In this document: in pieces, positions 16,798 through 24,192 of the stretch
How positions within the stretch are numbered: the first letter of the stretch is position 1
How the letters are laid out: every line of letters begins with the position of its first letter
Origin: VRUE01 sp963805455
Lineage (GTDB): Bacteria; Actinomycetota; Thermoleophilia; Solirubrobacterales; 70-9
Length of the DNA stretch: 64,000 nt
Direction of reading: 5' to 3'
NCBI GenBank assembly: GCA_963805455.1
Contig: CAWDUJ010000002.1
Coordinates: 1 to 64,000 of the forward strand
Notes under the pieces: model-generated
What the model saw: only the letters and a program-made list of their open reading frames with translations
Databases searched by the model: none
Told to the model about the DNA's origin: nothing
Position numbers and translations under genes: made by a program

Positions 16798-17597
16798 GTC
16801 GAGAATCTACTGAGCAGGTCGAATACGTCGACCGGTCCCGGACCGGATCCGATGTCCCTCAGCCCGGCGGCGACAGCGGCCGAGGCGATCTGGCGGGCCC
16901 CACGGGCGGCCTCGAGCGGGCTCTCGCCGCGGGCGATCAGGGCGGCGAGCGCCGAGGAGTGGGTGCAGCCCGAGCCGTGCGAGGCGCCGTCGGGATGGTG
17001 ATCGCCCGTGATCTCCACCATCTCGGCGCCGTCGAAGAAGACGTCGACGACCTGGTCGCTGTGGCCGCCGGTGACGACGACCGCGCCGGGGCCGAGCGCG
17101 AGCACCTCCCGGGCCAGCTCCTCCTGCGTCGATCGCTCCCCGGCGCCGGTCAGCGCCCGCGCCTCGGGGATGTTGGGGGTGGCGACGGTGGTCAGGGGGA
17201 GCAGCTGCCCGACGAGGGCCCCCCGAGCGTCGTCGTCGAGCAGAACGGCGCCGGTCTCGGAGACCATCACCGGATCGACGACCACTGGCACTCCGCGGAG
17301 CGGGCCGAGCGCCTCGACGACCGTCGTCACCGTCTCCTCGTTGGCCAGCATCCCGACCTTGATCGCGTCGACCCCGATGTCTCCCGCGACCGCCGCCACC
17401 TGGGCGAGGATCATCTCCGGCGGCATCACCTGGACATCGGTCACCCCGACTGTGTTCTGGGCGGTGATCGCGGTGATCGCGGTCATCCCGTGGACGCCGC
17501 AGCGCGCGAACGCCTTCAGGTCGGCCTGGATCCCGGCGCCGCCGCCGGAGTCCGAGCCGGCGATCGAGAGAACCGTCGGGATCGGTTTGGAGACCAC
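16794..17597 (-). CDS. thiD: Hydroxymethylpyrimidine/phosphomethylpyrimidine kinase
   Basis: The 267-residue product is a ribokinase-fold kinase that phosphorylates HMP and then HMP-P in thiamine synthesis. The N-terminal motif GSDSGGGAGIQADLKAF is diagnostic. Further ribokinase features are DPVMVSETG (residues 110-118), TPNIPEA (anion/nucleotide segment) and GSGCTHSSALAA with the catalytic Cys/His region near residue 220. It starts just 9 bp downstream of the dprA stop and overlaps ilvD by 4 nt. No TPP riboswitch can fit upstream because the space is taken by dprA, so thiamine control, if any, acts elsewhere. Confidence 0.96.
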   Translation of the reverse strand: MVSKPIPTVLSIAGSDSGGGAGIQADLKAFARCGVHGMTAITAITAQNTVGVTDVQVMPPEMILAQVAAVAGDIGVDAIKVGMLANEETVTTVVEALGPLRGVPVVVDPVMVSETGAVLLDDDARGALVGQLLPLTTVATPNIPEARALTGAGERSTQEELAREVLALGPGAVVVTGGHSDQVVDVFFDGAEMVEITGDHHPDGASHGSGCTHSSALAALIARGESPLEAARGARQIASAAVAAGLRDIGSGPGPVDVFDLLSRFST

Positions 17598-17606
17598 CGG
17601 GCAAGC

Positions 17607-18728
17607 CTAGTCAGGCGCCCTCTGCGTGGTCCGCAGGTAGATCCCGACCAGCGAGCAGCTCAGGTACCCCATCGACTCGAGCGTTGCCAGCGCCGCGGCC
17701 GCCTCCGCGCCCGAGAGGTCGAGCGCGGCGGCGATCCCGTCGCAGGTTTCCTTCCCCCTCTCCACCGCCTCCAGAACATCCTCGAGGGCCGGCTCCAGTG
17801 GCGGCCCGGCGCGGTCGAGCCCCCGTGCCCCTGGCCCGAGCATCGCGTCGAGCACGTCCTGCGCGTCGCGAACCACGCAGGCCCCCCCGGCGAGAAGGTG
17901 GTTGGGACCGGCCGAGAGCCGCGACCCGACTGGGCCCGGCACCGCTCCGAGGTCGCGGCCGAGGTCCTGGGCGAGGTCGGCGGTGATCAGCGAGCCCGAC
18001 CGCTCGGCCGCCTCGACGACGACCGTCATCCCCGCCAATGCAGCCATGATCCGGTTGCGGGCGGGGAACGTCCAGCGCCAGGCGCCGGTCCCCGGGGGCA
18101 GCTCGGAGAGGACGAGGCCCAGCTCGGAGATCCGCCGCCAGAGAGAGCGGTGGGCGGCCGGATACGAGACGTCAGGGCCGCAGCCGAGCACCGCGACGGT
18201 CAATCCCGGGGCTTCGAGCGCGCCGCGGTGCGCACAGGCGTCGACCCCGAAGGCCAGGCCGCTGACCACGACCTGACCCGATGCCGCCAGCTCCCGCGAG
18301 AGCTCCCGCGCGACCTCGCGCCCGTAGGAGCTGGCGCGGCGGGCGCCGACCACCGTCACCGCGGCCTCCGGATCGAGCCGGTCCAGCAGCTCCGGGTCGC
18401 CGCGACCGATCAGCGCCCAGGGGGCGTCGGCGGCGTCCTCGAGCCCGGCCGGGTAGTGCCGATCGTGGCGGCAGAGGGCCCAGCACTCGGCCGCGCGAAG
18501 GTCGGCGCGGAGCCTGCTCTCGGGAATTGCCTCGCCCTCCTCGAGGAGACGGTCCGCCGCCTGGGGGGCGGCAACCGCGGCCAGGTCCTGGTTGGAGAGC
18601 CGCAGCAGCTCGGGCGAGCGCGAGCCCGGCGCGCCGGTCGCGATCTTCTCGATGTAGGGCGCAAGCTGGGCCAGCAGCCAGGACCGTCGCAGGCAATCGC
18701 CGCAGGCGGCCGGCCCGAGCTCACTCAC
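17607..18728 (-). CDS. dprA: DNA processing protein DprA
   Basis: The 373-residue product is a single-strand DNA-binding RecA loader used in natural transformation and also widely present in non-competent bacteria. The Rossmann core shows VGARRASSYG, SGLAFGVDACAH, LSELPPGTG and FPARNRIMAAL, the standard DprA/Smf motifs at about residues 165-285. The C-terminal 70 residues resemble the winged-helix DprA extension (CDGIAAALDLSGAEAAAALATLESMGYL). The start is the GTG that overlaps the comM stop as GTGA; an upstream in-frame extension lies inside comM and was discarded. comM-dprA-thiD-ilvD are contiguous and coupled. Confidence 0.95.
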   Translation of the reverse strand: MSELGPAACGDCLRRSWLLAQLAPYIEKIATGAPGSRSPELLRLSNQDLAAVAAPQAADRLLEEGEAIPESRLRADLRAAECWALCRHDRHYPAGLEDAADAPWALIGRGDPELLDRLDPEAAVTVVGARRASSYGREVARELSRELAASGQVVVSGLAFGVDACAHRGALEAPGLTVAVLGCGPDVSYPAAHRSLWRRISELGLVLSELPPGTGAWRWTFPARNRIMAALAGMTVVVEAAERSGSLITADLAQDLGRDLGAVPGPVGSRLSAGPNHLLAGGACVVRDAQDVLDAMLGPGARGLDRAGPPLEPALEDVLEAVERGKETCDGIAAALDLSGAEAAAALATLESMGYLSCSLVGIYLRTTQRAPD

Positions 18729-20214
18729 GGTCGCGCCTGCGCAGTTGCAGCGCCTGAGCCATCTGGTCGGTTCCGATCTCCTCGGCACCGGCGAGGTCGG
18801 CGACCGTGCGGGCCAGCCGCAGGACCCGGTCGTGGGCACGGCCGCTGAGGCGCCTCCGGTTGTACGCCTCAGCGAGAAGGTCCGCCGCGTCGCCGGCGAT
18901 CTCGCTCTCGCGCGCCTCTGCCGGGGTCATCTCGGCGTTGCAGCGCCCTGGGCCGAGCCGTCCTTCCTGGAGCTCGCGGGCCGCCACCACCCGGCGGCGC
19001 ACGGCCTCGGAGCCCTCTCCCTCCTCGCCGGCGATCTCGACCGCGCTCGGCTGGCGGACCGGGGCGAGGATGTCGATCCTGTCGGCGAGGGCGCCGCTGA
19101 GGCGGCCCTGGTAGCGCTGGATGTGGAGCGGCGGGCAGGTGCAATCGGGGTCGGCCTCTCCGCGCCCGCAGGGGCAGGGGTTCGCCGCCGCGACCAGCAT
19201 GAATCTGCATGGCAGTCGCCGGGCGCCGCCGGTGCGGGCGATCGAGACCCAGCCCGACTCGAGGGGCGCCCGCAGCGCCTCGAGGGTGTCGCGACGGAAC
19301 TCGCAGAGCTCGTCGAGGAAAAGGACGCCGCGATGGGCCAGGGTCGCCTCGCCCGGCCCCGGCGGATTGCCTCCGCCGACAAGACCCGCCGGGCTGATCG
19401 TGTGATGGGGAGCCCGGAACGGCCTCCCCCCGAGGCCGCCATCGAGTCGGCCGCAGGCGCTTGCGATCCGCGCGACCTCGAGTGCCTCGATCGGCGCCAG
19501 CGGCGGCAGGATCGACGGCAGTCGGGCCGCCGCCAGCGACTTCCCGGCCCCCGGCGGGCCGACGACCAGCAGGCTGTGCCCGCCGGCGGCGGCAACCTCC
19601 AGCGCGTAGCGGAGGTGGCGCTGTCCCCGCAGATCGGCGAGGTCGGGGGCGCCGAGGGCCGCGCTCACACGCAGCGGCAGCGGCGCGGGTCGCTCGGCGA
19701 TCGCCTCACCGCCGGCCAGCTCGGCGAGCTGGCCGAGGCTCTCGATCGGGATCACCTCGATGCCCCCGACCAGCGCCGCCTCGGCACCGTTGGCGGCGGG
19801 GACGACGATCAGGTCCTCGCCGGCCTCGCGAGCGGCCTCCGTAACCGCCAGCACGCCATGGACCGCGCGGACCGAGCCGTCGAGGGCGAGCTCGCCGACC
19901 ATCGCCACCCGTCGCGGCTCCGACCAGCTGATCTGCCCGGAGGCGGTCAGGAGCGCCGCCGCCATCGGCAGGTCGAGGCCGGGCCCGGCCTTGCGGACGC
20001 TGGCGGGAGCGAGGTTGGCGACGATCCGCCGCAGAGGGAACTCGAACCCGCAGTTGGTGATCGCCGCCCGCACACGCTCGCGGGCCTCCCTCACGGCGGT
20101 GTCCGGCAGCCCCACCACGGAGAATGCGGGCAGGCCGCGCCGGACGTCGACCTCGACCCGGACCGGCCGGGCCGAGATGCCGTCGAGGGTGAAGGTCCGC
20201 GAGGTGGCGAGCAT
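18721..20214 (-). CDS. comM: YifB family Mg-chelatase-like AAA ATPase
   Basis: The 497-residue product is a ComM/YifB hexameric helicase, which promotes branch migration during transformation. Its N-terminal ribosomal-protein-S5-like domain spans about residues 1-170. A Walker A GPPGAGKS follows near residue 220, with GVLFLDELCEF as Walker B and NPCPCGRGEADPDCTC as a cysteine-rich, probably zinc-binding loop. A C-terminal chelatase-type lid (RRRLSGRAHDRVLRLARTVADLAG) closes the protein. It overlaps dprA by 8 nt. The upstream 260 bp hold a large hairpin and the divergent yraN. Confidence 0.95.
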   Translation of the reverse strand: MLATSRTFTLDGISARPVRVEVDVRRGLPAFSVVGLPDTAVREARERVRAAITNCGFEFPLRRIVANLAPASVRKAGPGLDLPMAAALLTASGQISWSEPRRVAMVGELALDGSVRAVHGVLAVTEAAREAGEDLIVVPAANGAEAALVGGIEVIPIESLGQLAELAGGEAIAERPAPLPLRVSAALGAPDLADLRGQRHLRYALEVAAAGGHSLLVVGPPGAGKSLAAARLPSILPPLAPIEALEVARIASACGRLDGGLGGRPFRAPHHTISPAGLVGGGNPPGPGEATLAHRGVLFLDELCEFRRDTLEALRAPLESGWVSIARTGGARRLPCRFMLVAAANPCPCGRGEADPDCTCPPLHIQRYQGRLSGALADRIDILAPVRQPSAVEIAGEEGEGSEAVRRRVVAARELQEGRLGPGRCNAEMTPAEARESEIAGDAADLLAEAYNRRRLSGRAHDRVLRLARTVADLAGAEEIGTDQMAQALQLRRRDRE

Positions 20215-20313
20215 GGCGCCGAGGTTCGCCGCCCCCAGCGCACGCGTGGCTCGCCAAGGTCAAAAAGTCGGGGGCAGCTCCGTGCCGGAACCGACCCCTC
20301 CCGGCCTTCAAGT

Positions 20314-20365
20314 GGACGTGCCGGTTGTTAGGTACCCATAGTGGCCCCTAAAACCCGGCACGTCC
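20314..20365. repeat. Long imperfect hairpin between comM and yraN
   Basis: GGACGTGCCGG at 20314-20324 pairs with CCGGCACGTCC at 20355-20365. After a three-base internal bulge, TTAGG (20328-20332) pairs with CCTAA (20347-20351), leaving a 14-base loop. The stem of up to 17 pairs lies in the divergent spacer upstream of both genes. No T run follows, so it is unlikely to be a simple terminator. It could be an operator or a structured leader for yraN. Confidence 0.7.
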
Positions 20366-20475
20366 CCACAGGGGTGAATGGGGGGGTCACCTCGACCCAC
20401 CAGATCCGCGAAGGTGACACTGTCCTTGCGTTTTGCGCGCCACCCGCGCGCGCACCGCTCCTAGCGTCAGCGGCG

Positions 20476-20854
20476 ATGACCTTCGCGCGCCAGAGAATCG
20501 GGCGCCGGGCCGAGGACCTGGTTGCGGCCCGGCTGGCGGCGGCCGGCTGGCGGATCGTCGAGCGCAACGCCCGCACCCGCGCTCGGCGAGATCGACATCG
20601 TCGCGATCGACGCCAGCACACTGGTCTTCGTCGAGGTCAAGGCCGGCCGCGACGGCTCCGACTTCGGCCCCGAGCGCCCGGCGCTGGCGGTCGGCCCGCG
20701 CAAGCGACACCGCATCCGCCGAGTCGCCACCGCCTGGATGGCGACCCGGCGCGACGCGCCCCGCTACTCCGAGATCCGCTTCGACGTCTTCGGCGTCACC
20801 TTCGACCGCGCCGGGTCAAACCTCACCGTCGAGCACATCCGTGCTGCGTTCTAG
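20476..20854 (+). CDS. yraN: YraN family nuclease-like protein, frameshifted
   Basis: Two adjoining frames together make a normal YraN (UPF0102) protein of about 125 residues. Frame one reads ARQRIGRRAEDLVAARLAAAGW and ends in NARTR. The next frame continues LGEIDIVAID, then VFVEVKAGR. The motif GEIDxVA...FVEVKxR marks the Holliday-junction-resolvase-like endonuclease fold. One extra base around 20578-20582 (CGCGC) breaks the gene. Elsewhere yraN usually lies in the same direction between rnhB and comM; here it is on the plus strand. Its stop overlaps the rnhB stop on the opposite strand through the shared CTAG. The molecular function of YraN is not established. Confidence 0.8.
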
Positions 20855-21498
20855 GCCGAGAGCTCGAGTTGGCTGTAGGCGACGGACTGGAACGAGCGTC
20901 GATGAAGCGGCGAGATCCCGATCCGCTCGATCGCCGCCCGGTGCTCGGGGGTCGAGTAGCCGACGTGCTCGTCGAATCCCCAGCCAGGGTGCTGTTCGGC
21001 GATGCCGTGCATGTAGCGGTCTCGGGTGACCTTCGCGAGCACCGAGGCGGCGGCGATCGCGGCGCTCGTCCCGTCGCCTTCGACGACGGCCCGGTGCGGA
21101 ACCGCGCAGCGGCGCAGGGAGAAGCCATCGACCAGGCAGGTGGCGTCGGCCTCGGGCCGCAGCCGCTCCAGTGCGCTCGAGAGCGCCTCGAGATTGGTCA
21201 CATGGAGGCCGCGGTCGTCGATGCCCCGCACGCAGCGGATCACGATCGAGGCCCGCGCCGCGGCCCGCAGAACGGCCGGGTAGATCTCCTCGCGGCGCTC
21301 GACGTCCATCTGCTTCGAATCGTGGAGGCCGGCCAGCGAGAGGCGGTCGGAGCGGGAGAGCGAGCCGTAGTCGATCAGGACCGCGGCGGCGACCAGCGGC
21401 CCCGCCAGACAGCCGCGCCCGGCCTCATCGGCGCCGGCGACGAGTCGGCTGCCGAGGGCGCGGTCGAATGTGAACAGCCGCTGGGTGCGCGCCAGCAT
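20851..21498 (-). CDS. rnhB: Ribonuclease HII
   Basis: The 215-residue product removes ribonucleotides and RNA primers from DNA. The active site motif is GADEAGRGCLAGP (Asp-Glu at about residues 22-23). Further acids come in LHDSKQMD and in CLVDGF near residue 118. Arg/Lys and HRRSF in the C-terminal part fit the family. The frame is open upstream into lepB, so I chose ATG (MLARTQRLF), 32 nt after the lepB stop and preceded by GCAGG. It is the last gene of the rpsP-trmD-rplS-lepB series and converges on yraN. Confidence 0.93.
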   Translation of the reverse strand: MLARTQRLFTFDRALGSRLVAGADEAGRGCLAGPLVAAAVLIDYGSLSRSDRLSLAGLHDSKQMDVERREEIYPAVLRAAARASIVIRCVRGIDDRGLHVTNLEALSSALERLRPEADATCLVDGFSLRRCAVPHRAVVEGDGTSAAIAAASVLAKVTRDRYMHGIAEQHPGWGFDEHVGYSTPEHRAAIERIGISPLHRRSFQSVAYSQLELSA

Positions 21499-21529
21499 CC
21501 TGCGGCGCGTCCGGCTGCTGCCGCGGCGC

Positions 21530-22099
21530 TTAGAGGATCCCGACTCGATCGGGGGGCCAGTAGGTGGCGAAGGCCTTGCCGATGATCCAATTGCGAGGGA
21601 TGGGCCCCCAGAATCGGCTGTCGTCACTCGCCCCACGGTTGTCGCCCATCATGAACCAATGATCAGGCGGAATCACGATCGTATTCGGCAAATTGCAGGC
21701 TCCGCCGGCGTTGCCGCAGGGGATCGTGTAGGGCTCGTCCGTCTTCTCGACCCCGTTGACCACGGGGTGACCGTCCTTGATGCTCAACCGGTCCCCCGGC
21801 CCGGCAACGATCCGCTTGATGAAGTTCTGGCTGGAGCGATCCTCGGTCGGCGTGTCGCAGGCCTGCTCCGGCGAGTGCGGCGCGCCGCACTGGGCGCCCC
21901 TGTCGGCGCCGGCCGGCGGGTGGAAGACGACGATGTCGCCCACGCTGGGATCGGTGAAGTGGTAGAGGAATCGGTTGACCAGGACCCGCTGGCCGACGTC
22001 GAGCGTCGGCTCCATCGATTCCGAGGGGATCTGGTACGGCTTGACGATGAACGCCTGAAGCAGCAGCGCGAGGCCGAGTGCCATCGCGACGATGACCAC
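21530..22099 (-). CDS. lepB: Signal peptidase I
   Basis: The product is about 189 residues and cleaves signal peptides of exported proteins on the outer face of the membrane. One N-terminal transmembrane helix (IVAMALGLALLLQAFIV) precedes IPSESMEPT, whose Ser before Met is the nucleophile. FIKRIVAGPGDRL holds the catalytic Lys, and MMGDNRGASDDSR is the family GDNxxxSxDSR box. An insertion rich in Cys (CGAPHSPEQAC) sits between the two halves. The annotated GTG start leaves a short first helix; the frame is open for about 15 more codons, so the true start may be a little upstream. It follows rplS in the trmD operon. Confidence 0.93.
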   Translation of the reverse strand: MVIVAMALGLALLLQAFIVKPYQIPSESMEPTLDVGQRVLVNRFLYHFTDPSVGDIVVFHPPAGADRGAQCGAPHSPEQACDTPTEDRSSQNFIKRIVAGPGDRLSIKDGHPVVNGVEKTDEPYTIPCGNAGGACNLPNTIVIPPDHWFMMGDNRGASDDSRFWGPIPRNWIIGKAFATYWPPDRVGIL

Positions 22100-22149
22100 C
22101 AGCTCGATCAGGCCGCCGGCAGTGCTTTCGGGCTTGGGGATCCTAGGGT

Positions 22150-22848
22150 TCAGTCTGAACCCTTGTCGGAGTCGTCGGACTGCTCCTCGTCGCCGTCGTC
22201 GGCCGAGTCCTTCGCGGGGGCCTGCTCCTCCTCGGCCTCCGTCTCGGGCTCGGTCTCACTCGACTCCGGCTCCTCGGCCGCCAACGTCTCCGAGTCCGAT
22301 GCCGCGGCCTCGCCGCCCGCATCCGACTCTGCCTCACCCTCAGCGGGGACCTCGGCCTCCGCCTCAACTGCCTCCGGGGCCTCGCCCTCGGGAACATCAC
22401 CGTGCTCGACGGCCTCGGCCTCATCGAGGCTCACACCCTCGGCGTCGACCGCCGCCGGCTCCTCGGCCTCGGTAGGGGTCGAGATCATCTCCTCGTCGAT
22501 GCCCCAACGGCGCTCGGCGACCCTGGCCGCCTTGCCGATCCGCCCGCGCAGGTAGTAGAGCTTCGCCCGCCGAACGTCGCCGCGCGCGGCGATCTCGAGC
22601 TTCTCGATCTTCGGCGAGTGCAGGGGGAACGTCCGCTCGACGCCGACCCCGAAGGACTGCTTGCGGACCGTGAACGTCTCCCGCGAGCCCGAGCCCTGCC
22701 GCTTGAGGACAATACCCTCGAAGACCTGGGTCCGGCGACGGTTGCCCTCGACCACCTGGAAGTGGACGCGCACACGATCGCCCGACTCGAAGGAGGGGAT
22801 CCCCTTCCGCTGCTGGGCTCGCTCGATGCTGTCGATGACACTGCTCAT
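22150..22848 (-). CDS. rplS: 50S ribosomal protein L19 with long acidic tail
   Basis: The 232-residue product has an L19 domain in residues 1-115: FESGDRVRVHFQVVEGNRRRTQVFEGIVLKR, followed by SFGVGVERTFPLHSPKIEKLE and RRAKLYYLRG. These contact 16S and 23S rRNA at the subunit interface. Residues from about 116 to 232 are almost wholly Glu, Asp, Ala, Ser and Pro, with no hydrophobic core. Bacterial L19 is normally about 115 residues, so the protein is twice the standard size. The reading frame and base usage are continuous, so this does not look like a frameshift fusion. It lies after trmD with a 71-bp gap. Confidence 0.95.
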   Translation of the reverse strand: MSSVIDSIERAQQRKGIPSFESGDRVRVHFQVVEGNRRRTQVFEGIVLKRQGSGSRETFTVRKQSFGVGVERTFPLHSPKIEKLEIAARGDVRRAKLYYLRGRIGKAARVAERRWGIDEEMISTPTEAEEPAAVDAEGVSLDEAEAVEHGDVPEGEAPEAVEAEAEVPAEGEAESDAGGEAAASDSETLAAEEPESSETEPETEAEEEQAPAKDSADDGDEEQSDDSDKGSD

Positions 22849-22919
22849 GGCTGTCTGCAGGCGCTCCGTAAAAAAGCCGCCGGAGCCCAGTGGGGCGCCG
22901 CGCGGTTGCGGAATCGTAC

Positions 22920-23597
22920 CTACTCCGGGCCGCGGTCGAACTCTTCGGCCCGCATCCGGCTCTGCTCGGCCCGCCAGCCGCGCACCTTCTCGTGGTCGCC
23001 GGAGACGAGAACGTCCGGCACCGGCCAGCCCCGGTAGTTCGGCGGCCGGGTGTAGTGCGGGTACTCCGGAGCACCCTCGAGGACCCTGCTGAACGACTCC
23101 TCGATGGCGCTCTGCTCGTGCCCGAGGGCGCCGGGCAGCTTCCGCATGACGACATCGGCGACGACCATCGCCGGCAGCTCACCGCCGGCGAGGACGTAGC
23201 GGCCAATCGAGATCTCCTCGTCGGCAAGGTGCTCGTGGACCCGCTCGTCGAACCCCTCATAGCGACCGCAGAGGAGCGCCACGTGCGGCTCCTGGGTGAG
23301 ACGGTCGGCGGTCTCGTCATCGAGCACCCGGCCGGTCGGCGAGAGGAGGACGATCCGGGGACGGCTCCCGTCCGGATAGGCGGCCTCGAGCGCGGCGTCG
23401 ATCACGTCGACCCGCAGCACCATCCCCGCACCGCCGCCGTAGGGCGCGTCATCGACCTGCCCGGCGTTCAGCGGCGTCGTGTCGCGGTAGTTGAAGAGCC
23501 GCAGCTCGTTCCCCCTGCCGAGCGCGTTCTGGACAGAGCGCTGCGACCGGAACCAGTCAAACGCCTCCGGGAACAGGGTGAAGATGTCGAGTTTCAA
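22920..23597 (-). CDS. trmD: tRNA (guanine37-N1)-methyltransferase
   Basis: The 225-residue product methylates G37 next to the anticodon and so prevents frameshifting on the ribosome. It is a SPOUT-class enzyme with the trefoil-knot motifs LLSPTGRVLDD, LLCGRYEGFDERV and IGRYVLAGGELPAMV at about residues 85-140. The C-terminal domain includes YTRPPNYRG. The likely start is TTG, overlapping the khpA stop as TTGA, giving KLDIFTLFPEAF, the standard N terminus. No rimM lies between khpA and trmD, unlike the usual order. It precedes rplS. Confidence 0.96.
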   Translation of the reverse strand: MKLDIFTLFPEAFDWFRSQRSVQNALGRGNELRLFNYRDTTPLNAGQVDDAPYGGGAGMVLRVDVIDAALEAAYPDGSRPRIVLLSPTGRVLDDETADRLTQEPHVALLCGRYEGFDERVHEHLADEEISIGRYVLAGGELPAMVVADVVMRKLPGALGHEQSAIEESFSRVLEGAPEYPHYTRPPNYRGWPVPDVLVSGDHEKVRGWRAEQSRMRAEEFDRGPE

Positions 23598-23823
23598 TCG
23601 AGGATTTCGACGATGACTCGCCGGTCGATCCTCACCGCGGCGGCCTTGGCGATCGTCCGGATCGCGTTCGCGACCCGGCCGCCTTTGCCGATCACCCGGC
23701 CGAGGTCGTCCTCGGCGACCGAGATCTCGTAGACCAGGTCGCCTTCCTCTTCGACCTCCTCGACGACGACCGCCCCGGATCCTCGACGAGGGCCCGGACG
23801 AGGAACTCGAGAAGCTCGGTCAT
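23594..23823 (-). CDS. khpA: KH-domain RNA-binding protein KhpA, frameshifted
   Basis: The small gene between rpsP and trmD is broken. From the ATG directly abutting the rpsP stop it reads MTELLEFLVRALVEDPG. The next frame then gives VVVEEVEEEGDLVYEISVAE, GRVIGKGGRVANAIR and a DRRVIVEILD end. GxIGKGG is the KH RNA-binding loop. The combined length is about 76 residues, standard for KhpA/YlqC, which with KhpB binds many small RNAs and affects cell size. Adding one G to the GGGG run (CCCC at 23773-23776 on the plus strand) restores the frame. Such a short conserved gene in a ribosomal operon is unlikely to be truly lost, so a sequence error is the best reading. Confidence 0.85.
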
Positions 23824-24078
23824 CTACGTGCCGGAGGCCGCGATGCCCTTGGTGCGCAGCAGGGTCGCGACCGTCTCGGAGGGCTGGGCGCCGTGCTCGA
23901 GCCAGTGGCGCGCGCGCTCCTCGTCGAGCTCGATCGTCGAGGGCTCGGTCTGCGGGTTGTAGCGGCCGATCGTCTCGATCGTCCGACCGTCACGCGGCGA
24001 ACGTTTGTCGGCGACGACGATCCGCCAGACCGGGTTCTTCTTCGAACCCACCCTTCTGAGTCTGATTCTCACTGCCAT
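23824..24078 (-). CDS. rpsP: 30S ribosomal protein S16
   Basis: The 84-residue product matches S16 throughout: MAVRIRLRRVGSKKNPVWRIVVADKR is the N-terminal strand pair, and RTIETIGRYNPQ is the conserved central block. S16 is an early assembly protein of the small subunit that binds the 5' domain of 16S rRNA. Its stop TAG is immediately followed by the khpA ATG. Upstream, between ffh and this gene, is a 114-bp spacer that contains a dispersed repeat in the opposite orientation. Confidence 0.97.
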   Translation of the reverse strand: MAVRIRLRRVGSKKNPVWRIVVADKRSPRDGRTIETIGRYNPQTEPSTIELDEERARHWLEHGAQPSETVATLLRTKGIAASGT

Positions 24079-24108
24079 GGGCGGATCAGGGTACAGAAAG
24101 CCGCCCCC

Positions 24109-24170
24109 GGACGCGGGAGCGCGGCCGCGAGGCCTCCGGTCATGATGAGCGCGGCCGCGCGGGAGCAGAG
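24109..24170 (+). repeat. Dispersed repeat, copy A
   Basis: The stretch reads GGACGCGGGAGCG, then AGGCCTCCGGT, ATGATGAGCGCG and GGGAGCAGAG. It matches, nearly base for base, the ribH start region (44605-44699, minus strand) and more loosely the rnc start region (33190-33283, minus strand). Here it lies in the spacer between ffh and rpsP but points against those genes, so its ATG starts no known protein. GAGCGCGGCCGCG occurs twice within it (24117-24129, 24147-24159). Confidence 0.65.
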
Positions 24171-24192
24171 GAGGCGGTGCTTGTCCTTTGGG

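Noticed and set aside
20476..23823. Programmed frameshifting in yraN and khpA
   Set aside because: No slippery heptamer, stop-codon context or stimulator is present; simple base errors explain both.
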